Translations under genes and position numbers: made by a program
Shown here: positions 46,511-54,551 of the stretch, piece after piece
Numbering within the stretch: position 1 is the first letter of the stretch
Layout: each line of letters starts with the position of its first letter
Notes under the pieces: model-generated
The model's input: only the letters and a program-made list of their open reading frames with translations
Database searches by the model: none
Told to the model about the DNA's origin: nothing
Origin: Microbulbifer sp. GL-2
Lineage (GTDB): Bacteria > Pseudomonadota > Gammaproteobacteria > Pseudomonadales > Cellvibrionaceae
Length of the DNA: 64,000 nucleotides
Direction: 5' to 3'
NCBI RefSeq assembly: GCF_007183175.1
Contig: NZ_AP019807.1
Location: forward strand, 4,770,001 to 4,834,000

Positions 46511-46859
46511 TACGTCACGCTACCGTTCTCCTTTGAGGGGATGGGTCTTTTAGAAAATTCTCGGTTCTATCGAATCTTTAAAAATCCTTTAAACTTCTGA
46601 GGCGTTTTAAATTGGCTCGCTCAATCTCAGCCAAAATACCAAAAATATCTATCGATTTTACGCAGCTTTGAGATTGAAACAAACCGAATAAATTCCAATA
46701 GGATTATTTTCGCGCCTATATTTTTTATATTTCCGCCCAGGGAAACTTCAGTCAACAATTGCCAGCTTCAATTTATATTGGAATTTCCTACATGCTTTCC
46801 CGAAAAGATTAAAGATATAATTTCGTTTGTCAGCGGTAAGCGTTTGAATATGCCGAAAG

Positions 46860-47110
46860 GGCTACCTTTTTAGCTAGATCACTATTTCGAGCAGGCGGGC
46901 TGGAGTGGCCGGTTTTAGACCCCAGAAAATGGTGTTGTATTACCGAAAGCATGAACCCTATCCTAGAGCGGCTCAGTATCTCACCCAATCAGTGACAATT
47001 TCTCAACCGGAATTTTGAAAGTCGCCTTAAAGGATTGGTGGGATCAGTAGGGGCCGTGCAACAAGCTTGTAGACAGTTCAATAAACATTGTGTATACGGC
47101 ATAGGCGATT
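46860..47110 (+). pseudogene. C-terminal remnant of a REP-associated Y1 transposase
   Basis: Plus-strand pieces, in different frames, read LDHYFEQAGWSGRF, then LERLSISPNQ and NFESRLKGLVGSVGAVQQA with RQFNKHCVYGIGDCRRF. Together they follow the C-terminal half of REP-type tyrosine transposases. Multiple frameshifts; the N-terminal HUH half is absent. Confidence 0.55.
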
Positions 47111-47725
47111 GCCGGCGCTTCTTCTCAGCCACTCCTTGCTAATCGAGCCCTACTAGAAGTCCTCATTAGTACGATTGTCTTTTTTATCCAAAATTTCGTT
47201 ACCCAAAGCCTGAACACAAATTCCCAACATTTCACCTCCCTTACATCTGAATCAGATAGAAAGAACCCACAGAAACGATGCTTGAAGCGTAACTGGCACC
47301 CTCCTCTAATCTTTGGGTGTCTAGGAGCGAAATAAACTCCCTCTAACCATAAAAATGATCCTAAGGCTCATGAATAAGAAAATCCTGACTGAGACCTGCG
47401 TATGCCTTTTACCTTATATCCAGTCCTTACAAGTAGTCATTCCACAGAAACTTCATGTAACGCAATTGATATTCCTATCTAAACCAACCAAAAAAATAAA
47501 GACCCCCTATGGCATAGCAGGTCTTCATAGAACAGATAAATTCTCCTTCTTTAATAACTTGATGCCAGTAGCAGTTTGACCAATTCAAAAATCAAAAACT
47601 CTCTAACGAAACCAGAACAAATAATCCCTCAAGGCAAACTAAAAAATAGAATTTTATTAACAAAATTTAACGCCAAACATGACATTAAATATCGCACTCA
47701 AAACCCTAAATTCACTTTTACGCAG
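47111..47725. other. intergenic region, no supported gene
   Basis: About 600 bases of AT-rich sequence between transposase debris and the small exported protein gene. The plus-strand frame 47355-47579 has no recognisable family and no convincing ribosome site. Confidence 0.45.
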
Positions 47726-48433
47726 TCACTTGTAATAAGTATAGGCTTTTAGGATAAACTTCTTATCAGGCGTTAGCGAAATAAAACCCAACGCTCCATC
47801 ATGCCTATATATTATTCCGCCCTTAAAGACCTGTATCTCTTTTTTATCAATTGTATTTAGCAATACAGTCTTTAAGATTTCTTCCACATATAACTTAGTC
47901 CACACATCAGATGAGGAAGATTTGCACCCTTCAACATATTGTAATTCCGATAAATATATATTGAGCTGATCTTTGAACGTTCTATTTTTTACAAACTCTT
48001 GATATTTAATACCTTCCTCTTCAGACACGCTAGAGATAAGGTCAGCAATTACTAGATAATGTTCATTCTCATACGGAATAAGCATTACCTCTGTAATACT
48101 TTTTTTAAAATTGAGCTTAATCCCATTAAAATTTCCCAGATCCATTTCACTCTTTGAGTCCAACTGAGTGTCGAAAATAGGGACATCTAAAGCCTTGTAG
48201 TTTACAACATCTAATTTTGAGTAACTCTCAAAAGTTCCCTCTTGATTTAGCCAATCTATGCTATCAACCAGATTTGCATTAAAATCCTGAGCTTCCTTAC
48301 ACATACTAATAAGCTTTTCGGATTCTGAAGTCCAACCCAATTGCCCCAGAAACAAACACAAAAAAGCAACAATAAATATTATTCGTAATTTCGTACCAAC
48401 CTCAGTAACATAACCCACTGCCTCCCAAAGCAT
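47726..48433 (-). CDS. hypothetical exported or membrane-anchored protein
   Basis: 235 residues from ATG 48433, which has AAAAGG just upstream. Longer versions of the frame would run back through the tRNA-Pro gene and its terminator, so they are rejected. Residues 16-34 (LRIIFIVAFLCLFLGQLGW) form a signal peptide or anchor. The rest is a mixed alpha/beta soluble domain (YENEHYLVIADLISSVSEEEG, KEIQVFKGGIIYRHDGALGF) with two cysteines. I do not recognise the family. It is the first accessory gene beside the tRNA-Pro gene. Confidence 0.6.
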   Translation of the reverse strand: MLWEAVGYVTEVGTKLRIIFIVAFLCLFLGQLGWTSESEKLISMCKEAQDFNANLVDSIDWLNQEGTFESYSKLDVVNYKALDVPIFDTQLDSKSEMDLGNFNGIKLNFKKSITEVMLIPYENEHYLVIADLISSVSEEEGIKYQEFVKNRTFKDQLNIYLSELQYVEGCKSSSSDVWTKLYVEEILKTVLLNTIDKKEIQVFKGGIIYRHDGALGFISLTPDKKFILKAYTYYK

Positions 48434-48542
48434 TTGCCTTTTCCCCGATGCCTCTATTTTTTTATAAGCCAAATTTCTAAACCATCTCTTTAACTGGCTA
48501 ACCTCCCACTCCGGCAAACCAACTTTAATTCCAGCCACAAAA

Positions 48543-48564
48543 AAACCCGCTAAAAAGCGGGTTT
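48543..48564 (-). terminator. intrinsic terminator of the tRNA-Pro gene
   Basis: AAACCCGCT-TTTT-AGCGGGTTT on the minus strand, followed by a TTTT run, about 30 bases after the tRNA 3' end. A 9-bp stem with a canonical T tract. Confidence 0.85.
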
Positions 48565-48592
48565 CTTGGCCGTTGCTATGCAACGATATATA

Positions 48593-48669
48593 TGGTCGGA
48601 GCGGCCGGATTTGAACCGACGACCACCACACCCCCAGTGTGGTGCGCTACCAGGCTGCGCTACGCTCCG
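48593..48669 (-). tRNA. tRNA-Pro(GGG)
   Basis: 77-base cloverleaf with CCA encoded: acceptor CGGAGCG/CGCTCCG, D-arm GCGCAGCCTGGTAGCGC, anticodon stem CCACA/TGTGG with loop CTGGGGG (anticodon GGG), T-arm GTCGG-TTCAAAT-CCGGC. It marks the border between accessory DNA (left) and the conserved ihfA-pheT block (right). Confidence 0.97.
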
Positions 48670-48781
48670 ATTTTGAAAAATCGCTCACTTCGCTAAGTGA
48701 TTGATTTTTAAAGACATCGTGTTCCGATGTGGCGTGAATCATACCGGACTAGCAGTGGATTGCAAGCCCGGATTAGTGATT

Positions 48782-49150
48782 TTAGAAATTATTTTCCCCT
48801 TCCAGCAGGGCCACCACATCGTTCAATTCCGCGATCACTTCCGGCAGTACCTGCTGTAGTTGTACCACCTCTGCCCGCTCGCTACCTGTCTCTATCTGCA
48901 GGCGGGCCCCACCAATGGTATAGCCCTCTTCGTACAGGAGCGCACGAATCTGGCGGATCATGATGACATCCTGGTGTTGGTAATATCGGCGATTACCACG
49001 GCGTTTTACAGGCTTCAGCTGAGGGAATTCCTGTTCCCAGTAACGCAGGACATGGGGTTTAACGGCGCATAATTCACTCACTTCACCAATGGTGAAATAA
49101 CGCTTTCCAGGAATTGCAGGTAGCTGAGCGTTATTGCTCGGTTCCAGCAT
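48782..49150 (-). CDS. MerR-family transcriptional regulator
   Basis: 122 residues. The N-terminal winged-helix region (FTIGEVSELCAVKPHVLRYWEQEFPQLKPVKRRGNRRYY, about residues 19-57) is typical of MerR proteins that bind DNA between spaced -35 and -10 elements. The C-terminal part is a short helical dimerisation segment (QLQQVLPEVIAELNDVVALLEGE) with no metal-binding cysteines, so it is not a metal sensor. It overlaps the 3' end of ihfA by 20 bases on the same strand, the usual gammaproteobacterial arrangement, so they are co-transcribed. The signal sensed is unknown. Confidence 0.93.
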   Translation of the reverse strand: MLEPSNNAQLPAIPGKRYFTIGEVSELCAVKPHVLRYWEQEFPQLKPVKRRGNRRYYQHQDVIMIRQIRALLYEEGYTIGGARLQIETGSERAEVVQLQQVLPEVIAELNDVVALLEGENNF

Positions 49151-49436
49151 ATTCTTCTACTCGTGCCTTGAGTTTTTGCCCTGGTTTGAAGGTAACTACC
49201 CTGCGGGCTGAGATGGGAATTTCTTCACCGGTTTTGGGGTTACGGCCTGGCCGCTGGCTTTTGTCGCGCAGGTCGAAGTTACCAAAGCCCGAGAGCTTTA
49301 CCTGCTCGTTGTTTTCCAGCGCATTGCGGATTTCCTCGAAGAAATATTCGACGATCTCTTTTGCTTCACGTTTATTGAAGCCCAGCTCCTCGTACAACTT
49401 CTCGGCGAGCCCGGCCTTGGTCAGTGCCTCTGTCAT
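49131..49436 (-). CDS. ihfA: integration host factor subunit alpha
   Basis: 101-residue DNA-bending protein of the HU/IHF family. The pattern TKAGLAEKLYEELGFNKREAKEIVEYFFEEI, KLSGFGNFDLRDKSQRPGRNPKTGE and the beta-arm with Pro (GRNPKTGEEIPI) identify IHF alpha. The length is normal (about 99-104). It works as a heterodimer with IHF beta in recombination, replication and transcription control. It follows pheT on the minus strand, as in most gammaproteobacteria, and overlaps the merR-like gene at its 3' end. Confidence 0.97.
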   Translation of the reverse strand: MTEALTKAGLAEKLYEELGFNKREAKEIVEYFFEEIRNALENNEQVKLSGFGNFDLRDKSQRPGRNPKTGEEIPISARRVVTFKPGQKLKARVEEYAGTEQ

Positions 49437-49520
49437 TGGATCCTACCAATTGATTCAGAGGCGTCGACTCCAGATCGGAAAGCGGCCCTAACCGCGGCGG
49501 CTTTCAACCCGGTAGCAGAC

Positions 49521-49556
49521 GCTCTCGGGGTGCAATTCAGCCTGCACCCTGAGAGC
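49521..49556 (-). terminator. hairpin between pheT and ihfA
   Basis: GCTCTCAGGGTGCAGG...ATTGCACCCCGAGAGC on the minus strand, a strong stem of about 13 pairs, lying 12 bases after the pheT stop. It has no T run directly after the stem, so it may be a partial terminator, an attenuator or an mRNA-processing structure that tunes ihfA relative to pheT. Confidence 0.5.
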
Positions 49557-49567
49557 ATCATGCTCGG

Positions 49568-51943
49568 TTAGCGCAGGCTAGCGTTATATTTTTCTTCTAG
49601 TTTTCCGACCACCGCATCCATAGCGGCATTGATTTCGTCGTCATTAAGGGTGCGCGACGAATGCTGAAAGGTCAACCCCAAAGCGACACTTTTTCTATTT
49701 AAATCAATGCCTTTGCCCTGGTAGACATCAAATATTTTGAGGTCGGTCAAGGTTTCGCCGGCTACTTCGACGGCGGTTTCCACCAAGCTGGCGGCAGGAA
49801 CATCGGCATCGATCAGTAAAGCCAGGTCGCGACGTACTTCCGGGAACTTGGATAGCGGGCGGAATGCAGGCACTTTACCCTCTCCAATCGCTTCCAGGCC
49901 CAGCTCAAATACGAAGGCGGTCTTGGACAGATCCAGCTTCTTCTGCAACTGCGGGTGCAGAGCGCCGATGATCCCTACTTCGCGGTCGCCACGCATGATC
50001 TTGGCGGTTTGGCCTGGGTGCAGTGCGGGGTGCTGGCCGGCAACAAAGCGGAACTCATTGGCGGCGCCAGTGCGTGCCAGCAGGGCTTCCACGTCAGCTT
50101 TCACATCGTAGAAATCCACACTGTCTTTACTGCCCGTCCAGTTCTCTGCATAACGGTTGCCATAAGCCAGGCCCGCGATCATCTGCTCCTGGTGCAGCTC
50201 GGCGCCAGGTACAAAACGCAGGCCGGTTTCAAACAGGCGCACACGGTTCTGCTGGCGGTTGAGGTTGTATTGCAGTGCTTTACAGAGGCCTGGCAGCAGG
50301 GTGGTACGCATAACCGCCAGTTCGGCGCTGATCGGGTTTTGCAGGGCTACCGGGTCGGCTTCCGGGTCGAACAGTACGGCGTTGTCGCTATCGATAAAGC
50401 TGAAGGTAATCGCTTCGTAGTAGCCGCGGCTCAGCAGGGTTTGCTCGAGGTTGTCCTGGGTAACCATGCTCTCTGGGCGCGGGGCAATTTCCAGTTCGGC
50501 AGTAAAGCTTTCGCTGGGGATACGGTTGTAGCCGTACACACGGGCCAGCTCTTCCAGCAGATCTGCTTCGATGGCGATATCGAAACGGAAGCTGGGTGCG
50601 AGGAAGGTCCAGCCCTCTTCATTCTGATCGATCTTTTCCAGTCCCAGGCGGGTGAGGATGTCGACGATTTCATCATCGGCCAGCTGAATACCCAGGCCCT
50701 GCTCTACCCGCGCGCGGCGCAGGGTGATATGGCGCTCGGCGGGCATGGTTTCAGTCAGCTCGCGCAGATGTACTGGGCCGGGCTCGCCGCCGACAATATC
50801 CAGCAGCAGCTGGGTAGCGCGCTCAACCGCTTTCTCTTGCAGGTGGTAGTCCACGCCGCGCTCAAAGCGGTGGGAGGAATCAGTGTGCAGGCCGTAGGAG
50901 CGGGCCTTGCCGGCAATCGCCAGCGGATTGAAGAAGGCGCTCTCCAGGAAAATGTGCTGGGTACCTTCGGTAACAGCGGAATCCAGGCCACCCATAATAC
51001 CGGCCATCGCCAGGGGCTTTTCTTCGTCGGCAATAACCAGGGTGCCTTCCTGCAGTTTTACTTCCTGGCCGTCCAGCAGAGTCAGCTCTTCACCGTGCTC
51101 AGCCATACGCACTTTGATACCGCCGGAGAGTTTCTCCAGATCAAAGGCGTGCATGGGTTGGCCGAGTTCCAGCAGAACGTAGTTGGTGACATCCACTACC
51201 GGGTCGATGCTGCGCAGGCCGCTGCGGCGTAGGCGCTCCTGCATCCACAGGGGCGTCTGGGCTTTGATATCGATATTGCGAATTATCCGGCCTACGTAGC
51301 GTGGGCAGGCAGATTCCGCCAGCAGGGATACCGGCAGACTTTCTTCAATCTGCTGGGGTACCGGGGCAATTTCAGGGCCTTGAACGGCGCAGCGGTTCAG
51401 CACGCCCACTTCGCGGGCAATACCGGCAACACCGAGACAATCGGAACGGTTCGGGGTGAGATCCACTTCGATGGTCTCATCATCCAACTGCAGGTATTCA
51501 CGCAGGTCGGTACCGGTAGGTGCGTCTTCCGGCAACTCCCAGATACCATCGTTGTCTTCGCCCAGCTCCAATTCGGTTTGCGCGCAGAGCATGCCAAAGC
51601 TCTCTACACCGCGCAGCTTGGCTTTCTTAATCTTAAAATCACCCGGCAGTTTGGCACCTACCAGGGCAAAAGGAATTTTGATACCCACACGCGCGTTGGG
51701 AGCACCGCACACCACTTGCATTTCACCTTCAGGGTGACCGGCTACTTTACAGATGCGCAGCTTGTCTGCATCGGGGTGTTGTTCACAGGCAACAATCTCA
51801 CCGACAACCACCCCGGAAAAATCACCCGCTACTTTTTCTATGCCATCCACTTCCAGACCGGCCATGGTGATTTGATCGGCCAGTTCCTGTGTGGTGAGTT
51901 CCGGGCTTACCCATTCCCGCAACCAGGAGTTGCTGATTTTCAT
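49568..51943 (-). CDS. pheT: phenylalanine-tRNA ligase beta subunit
   Basis: 791 residues, normal length. The N-terminal oligonucleotide-binding-like tRNA-binding domain (about residues 40-150: VGEIVACEQHPDADKLRICKV) is followed by the B3/B4 editing region, the B5 helix-turn-helix-like domain and the C-terminal anticodon-binding FDX-ACB domain (RPLSKFPEVRRDLALLID). With PheS it forms the alpha2-beta2 enzyme that charges tRNA-Phe and edits Tyr-tRNA-Phe. It lies 96 bases after pheS on the same strand, so they form one operon. Confidence 0.98.
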   Translation of the reverse strand: MKISNSWLREWVSPELTTQELADQITMAGLEVDGIEKVAGDFSGVVVGEIVACEQHPDADKLRICKVAGHPEGEMQVVCGAPNARVGIKIPFALVGAKLPGDFKIKKAKLRGVESFGMLCAQTELELGEDNDGIWELPEDAPTGTDLREYLQLDDETIEVDLTPNRSDCLGVAGIAREVGVLNRCAVQGPEIAPVPQQIEESLPVSLLAESACPRYVGRIIRNIDIKAQTPLWMQERLRRSGLRSIDPVVDVTNYVLLELGQPMHAFDLEKLSGGIKVRMAEHGEELTLLDGQEVKLQEGTLVIADEEKPLAMAGIMGGLDSAVTEGTQHIFLESAFFNPLAIAGKARSYGLHTDSSHRFERGVDYHLQEKAVERATQLLLDIVGGEPGPVHLRELTETMPAERHITLRRARVEQGLGIQLADDEIVDILTRLGLEKIDQNEEGWTFLAPSFRFDIAIEADLLEELARVYGYNRIPSESFTAELEIAPRPESMVTQDNLEQTLLSRGYYEAITFSFIDSDNAVLFDPEADPVALQNPISAELAVMRTTLLPGLCKALQYNLNRQQNRVRLFETGLRFVPGAELHQEQMIAGLAYGNRYAENWTGSKDSVDFYDVKADVEALLARTGAANEFRFVAGQHPALHPGQTAKIMRGDREVGIIGALHPQLQKKLDLSKTAFVFELGLEAIGEGKVPAFRPLSKFPEVRRDLALLIDADVPAASLVETAVEVAGETLTDLKIFDVYQGKGIDLNRKSVALGLTFQHSSRTLNDDEINAAMDAVVGKLEEKYNASLR

Positions 51944-52039
51944 AGTTGATCTCTTTCTGTATTCCGTCAGCGCAGCTCTGTGCGCATTTCACCTGGGGCT
52001 CTTATTTCACCTCGCAGGCCTACACAATTCGATTTTGGC

Positions 52040-53053
52040 TTAGAACTGTTTCAAGAAGCGCAGATCGTTATCGAAGAACAAGCGCAGGTCGTTAACGCCG
52101 TAGCGCAGCATGGCGAGGCGCTCGATACCAATACCGAAGGCAAAGCCGGAGTATTTTTCACTGTCGATATCACAGGCGGCAAATACGTTCGGATGCACCA
52201 TGCCGCAGCCGAGAATCTCCAGCCAGCCGGTGCCGGAACACACGCGACAGCCTTCACCACCACAGGCGGTGCACTGGATATCCGCTTCTGCAGAAGGCTC
52301 GGTGAACGGGAAGTAAGACGGACGGAAACGCACCGGTACTTCCGCTTCGAAGAAGGCGCGCAGGAACTGGTCGATGGTGCCTTTCAGGTGGGCGAAGCTG
52401 ATGTTCTCACCGATTACCAGGCCTTCAACCTGGTGGAACATAGGCGAGTGGGTGACATCGGAGTCACAACGGTATACTCGGCCCGGGCAAATAATACGCA
52501 GCGGCGGAGACTTTTTCTCCATGGTGCGGATCTGCACTGAGGAGGTGTGGGTTCTCAGTACGGTGGTCGGGTCCACATAAAAAGTGTCGTGCATCGCGCG
52601 TGCCGGGTGGTGCGCGGGAATATTCAGGGCTTCGAAGTTGTAGTAGTCCTGTTCGACTTCCGGGCCGTTCTCAACCGAAAAGCCGATACCCGCGAAAAAA
52701 TCTTCTACGCGCTTTAAGGTGCGGGTGATAGGGTGAGCATTGCCCTGCTCTTCACCGCGCCCCGGTAAAGTAACATCTATGGTCTCTTCGGCCAATTTCG
52801 CGTTGATGGCCGCCTGCTCGAGCATAGTGCGTCGCGCGTTAATTTTTTCCTGAACCTGCTGCTTGGCTTCGTTGATCTTGGCACCCGCAGCCGGGCGCTC
52901 CTCAGCAGACAGCTTACCCAGGCCTTTCAGCAGTGCCGTCAGCTGGCCCTTTTTGCCCAGGTAATCAACACGCACCTGATCCAGTGCGGCGAGGCCATCG
53001 GCCTTCTCCACCAGCTCCATTGCCTGCTCGGTGAGGGACTGCAAATCTTGCAT
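52040..53053 (-). CDS. pheS: phenylalanine-tRNA ligase alpha subunit
   Basis: 337 residues from ATG 53053 (MQDLQSLTEQAM), which has GGGAA 7 bases upstream; an open frame from a TTG eight codons earlier lacks a better site. An N-terminal coiled coil (about 1-90) is followed by the class II aminoacyl-tRNA synthetase core. Motif 2 is in RTHTSSVQIRTME; later come GRVYRCDSDVTHSPMFHQVEG and the motif 3 region GFAFGIGIERLAMLRYG. It binds ATP and phenylalanine. A strong terminator precedes it (53177-53216), so expression probably comes from a promoter between that terminator and the start. Confidence 0.98.
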   Translation of the reverse strand: MQDLQSLTEQAMELVEKADGLAALDQVRVDYLGKKGQLTALLKGLGKLSAEERPAAGAKINEAKQQVQEKINARRTMLEQAAINAKLAEETIDVTLPGRGEEQGNAHPITRTLKRVEDFFAGIGFSVENGPEVEQDYYNFEALNIPAHHPARAMHDTFYVDPTTVLRTHTSSVQIRTMEKKSPPLRIICPGRVYRCDSDVTHSPMFHQVEGLVIGENISFAHLKGTIDQFLRAFFEAEVPVRFRPSYFPFTEPSAEADIQCTACGGEGCRVCSGTGWLEILGCGMVHPNVFAACDIDSEKYSGFAFGIGIERLAMLRYGVNDLRLFFDNDLRFLKQF

Positions 53054-53176
53054 CGAACTGTTCCCGTTTGAATCCAACTTCGATTAATTTTTTCTGCTTT
53101 GTTCGGCCGGTGCTCTCTGCACCGGAGGGGTCTACCCCAGGCACCGCCACCGGTAAAAAAATAGCGGAAACCCCAT

Positions 53177-53216
53177 AAAAAAATAGGGAAGGGCCGCTAC
53201 AGCCCTTCCCTATTTT
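53177..53216 (-). terminator. intrinsic terminator or attenuator between rplT and pheS
   Basis: On the minus strand AAAATAGGGAAGGG...CCCTTCCCTATTTT with a 9-base loop (CTGTAGCGG), continuing into TTTTT. It starts about 30 bases after the rplT stop. A phe leader peptide with a run of Phe codons was looked for and not found, so this is called a plain terminator. Confidence 0.85.
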
Positions 53217-53247
53217 AAGTATTCAGTTTTACAACTGAAGTGACAGC

Positions 53248-53607
53248 TTACGCTGCCAGGGCTGCCTTAGCTTTTTCAACTACGGCAGCAAAAGCGGCTT
53301 TATCGTAAACAGCCAGATCAGCCAGTACACGGCGATCCAGTGCGATGTCCGCTTTCTTCAGACCAGCAATCAGGCGGCTGTAGCTCAGGCCTTCTGCACG
53401 GGACTGGGCGTTAATACGAGTAATCCACAGAGCGCGGAAGTTACGCTTTTTAACGCGACGGTCACGGTATGCATACTGACCAGCTTTAATAACTGCCTGC
53501 TTGGCTACGCGGAATACGCGGGAACGCGCACCGTAGTAACCTTTAGCCTGCTTCAGAATCTTCTTGTGACGACGACGCGCCTCTACACCACGTTTTACAC
53601 GGGCCAT
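53248..53607 (-). CDS. rplT: 50S ribosomal protein L20
   Basis: 119 residues, very basic, with MARVKRGVEARRRHKKILKQAKGYYGARSRVFRVAKQAVIKAG and the C-terminal LNLS-like region SYSRLIAGLKKADIALDRRVLADLA. It binds 23S rRNA early in 50S assembly. In many bacteria L20 represses its own operon by binding the rpmI leader. It is 36 bases after rpmI, in the infC-rpmI-rplT operon. The ATG follows AGAGGATAGAAGT. Confidence 0.98.
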   Translation of the reverse strand: MARVKRGVEARRRHKKILKQAKGYYGARSRVFRVAKQAVIKAGQYAYRDRRVKKRNFRALWITRINAQSRAEGLSYSRLIAGLKKADIALDRRVLADLAVYDKAAFAAVVEKAKAALAA

Positions 53608-53643
53608 ACTTCTATCCTCTTAAACCTTTGCGATTTGGGCCAA

Positions 53644-53838
53644 TTACTTGGCGCGCAACATACGATCGACCAAACCGGCATCAGACTTGTTCATAGTCTG
53701 GGTGCCACGCAGCTGACGCTTACGCTTGGTGGTCATCTTGGTGAGGATGTGGCTCTTGTTAGCGTGCTTGTGCTTGTAGCCCGCAGCCGTCTTCTTGAAG
53801 CGCTTGGCAGCGCCACTGTGAGTCTTTGCTTTCGGCAT
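53644..53838 (-). CDS. rpmI: 50S ribosomal protein L35
   Basis: 64 residues (MPKAKTHSGAAKRFKKTAAGYKHKHANKSHI...), the standard length. The start at 53838 is preceded by TTGGAG at 6 bases; an in-frame codon four positions upstream has no site. It sits between infC and rplT as usual. Confidence 0.97.
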   Translation of the reverse strand: MPKAKTHSGAAKRFKKTAAGYKHKHANKSHILTKMTTKRKRQLRGTQTMNKSDAGLVDRMLRAK

Positions 53839-53984
53839 TTTGTACTCCAAAGTGAATATTCGCCTGCAGAACAGGCACCTTTAGTAACTGCCGATAACCG
53901 GAGTTATCAGCACTGTGAGAGTGAGGAGGCAGCCGTCGCCCAATCACTTCTCAAAGGAGGATCCGGGAAATTATTCCCCAAACC

Positions 53985-54524
53985 TCACTTTTTCTTTTTG
54001 CTGGGAGCAAGAACCATAAGCATCTGGCGACCTTCCATCTTTGGTCTTTGCTCTACAATGGCCAGCTCTTCCAGATCCTTCTCGATGCGCTGCATCATTT
54101 CCATACCCAGCTCCTGGTGGGCCATTTCACGGCCACGGAAGCGCAGGGATACTTTGGCCTTGTCACCCGCCTCAAGGAAGCGGGTGAGGTTGCGCAGCTT
54201 GATCTGGTAGTCACCGATATCGGTGCCCGGGCGGAATTTCATTTCCTTGATCTGCTGCTGCTTCTGTTTCTTCTTGGCGGCATTCTTGGCTTTCTTCGCC
54301 TCGAATACGTGCTTGCCGTAGTCCATGATCTTACAGACTATCGGCGTGGAGTCCGAAGCAATTTCAACGAGATCCAAGCTGGCCTGTTGCGCAGCCTCGA
54401 GCGCCTCTTCCAGGGAGACAATGCCCACCTGCTCGCCATCAGCGCCAATCAGGCGGAGTTCTGACGCTTCAATCTGATCGTTTATGCGGGCCTTTTTGGA
54501 CCGTCCCTTAGTGTCTCGTTTAAT
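53985..54524 (-). CDS. infC: translation initiation factor IF-3, non-AUG start
   Basis: 179 residues if translation starts at the ATT at 54524. IF-3 N-terminal sequence is readable upstream of the first in-frame ATG: RDTKGRSKKARINDQI, SELRLIGADGEQVGIVSLEEAL, then the C-terminal domain VSLRFRGREMAHQELG. No AUG exists between the thrS stop and this sequence; the candidates are ATA at 54530 and ATT at 54524, after GGGAG. The ATT has about 9 bases of spacing and the ATA only 3, so ATT is preferred. AUU is the classical IF-3 start through which the factor represses its own synthesis. IF-3 keeps the 30S subunit apart and checks initiator tRNA. It lies 27 bases after thrS. Confidence 0.96.
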   Translation of the reverse strand: MKRDTKGRSKKARINDQIEASELRLIGADGEQVGIVSLEEALEAAQQASLDLVEIASDSTPIVCKIMDYGKHVFEAKKAKNAAKKKQKQQQIKEMKFRPGTDIGDYQIKLRNLTRFLEAGDKAKVSLRFRGREMAHQELGMEMMQRIEKDLEELAIVEQRPKMEGRQMLMVLAPSKKKK

Positions 54525-54551
54525 AGCTATGGTCTCCCAGTTGCCAAGTTG

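Larger units (their letters stand above)
46012..46780. repeat. copy 2 of the csrA-carrying duplication
   Basis: Homologous to 19445-20190. Coding and noncoding parts are similarly conserved; the divergence is mostly point changes and small indels. A REP-type transposase fragment begins about 80 bases past the right end. Confidence 0.8.

Noticed and set aside
47355..47579. 74-codon plus-strand frame near transposase debris
   Set aside because: No recognisable domain and unlikely codon pattern.
49955..51232. 425-codon plus-strand frame opposite pheT
   Set aside because: It is a shadow of pheT on the other strand in GC-rich sequence; pheT is complete and conserved.
53080..53247. phe leader peptide with attenuation upstream of pheS
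   Set aside because: No short open frame with a run of Phe codons precedes the terminator; it looks like a plain rplT terminator.
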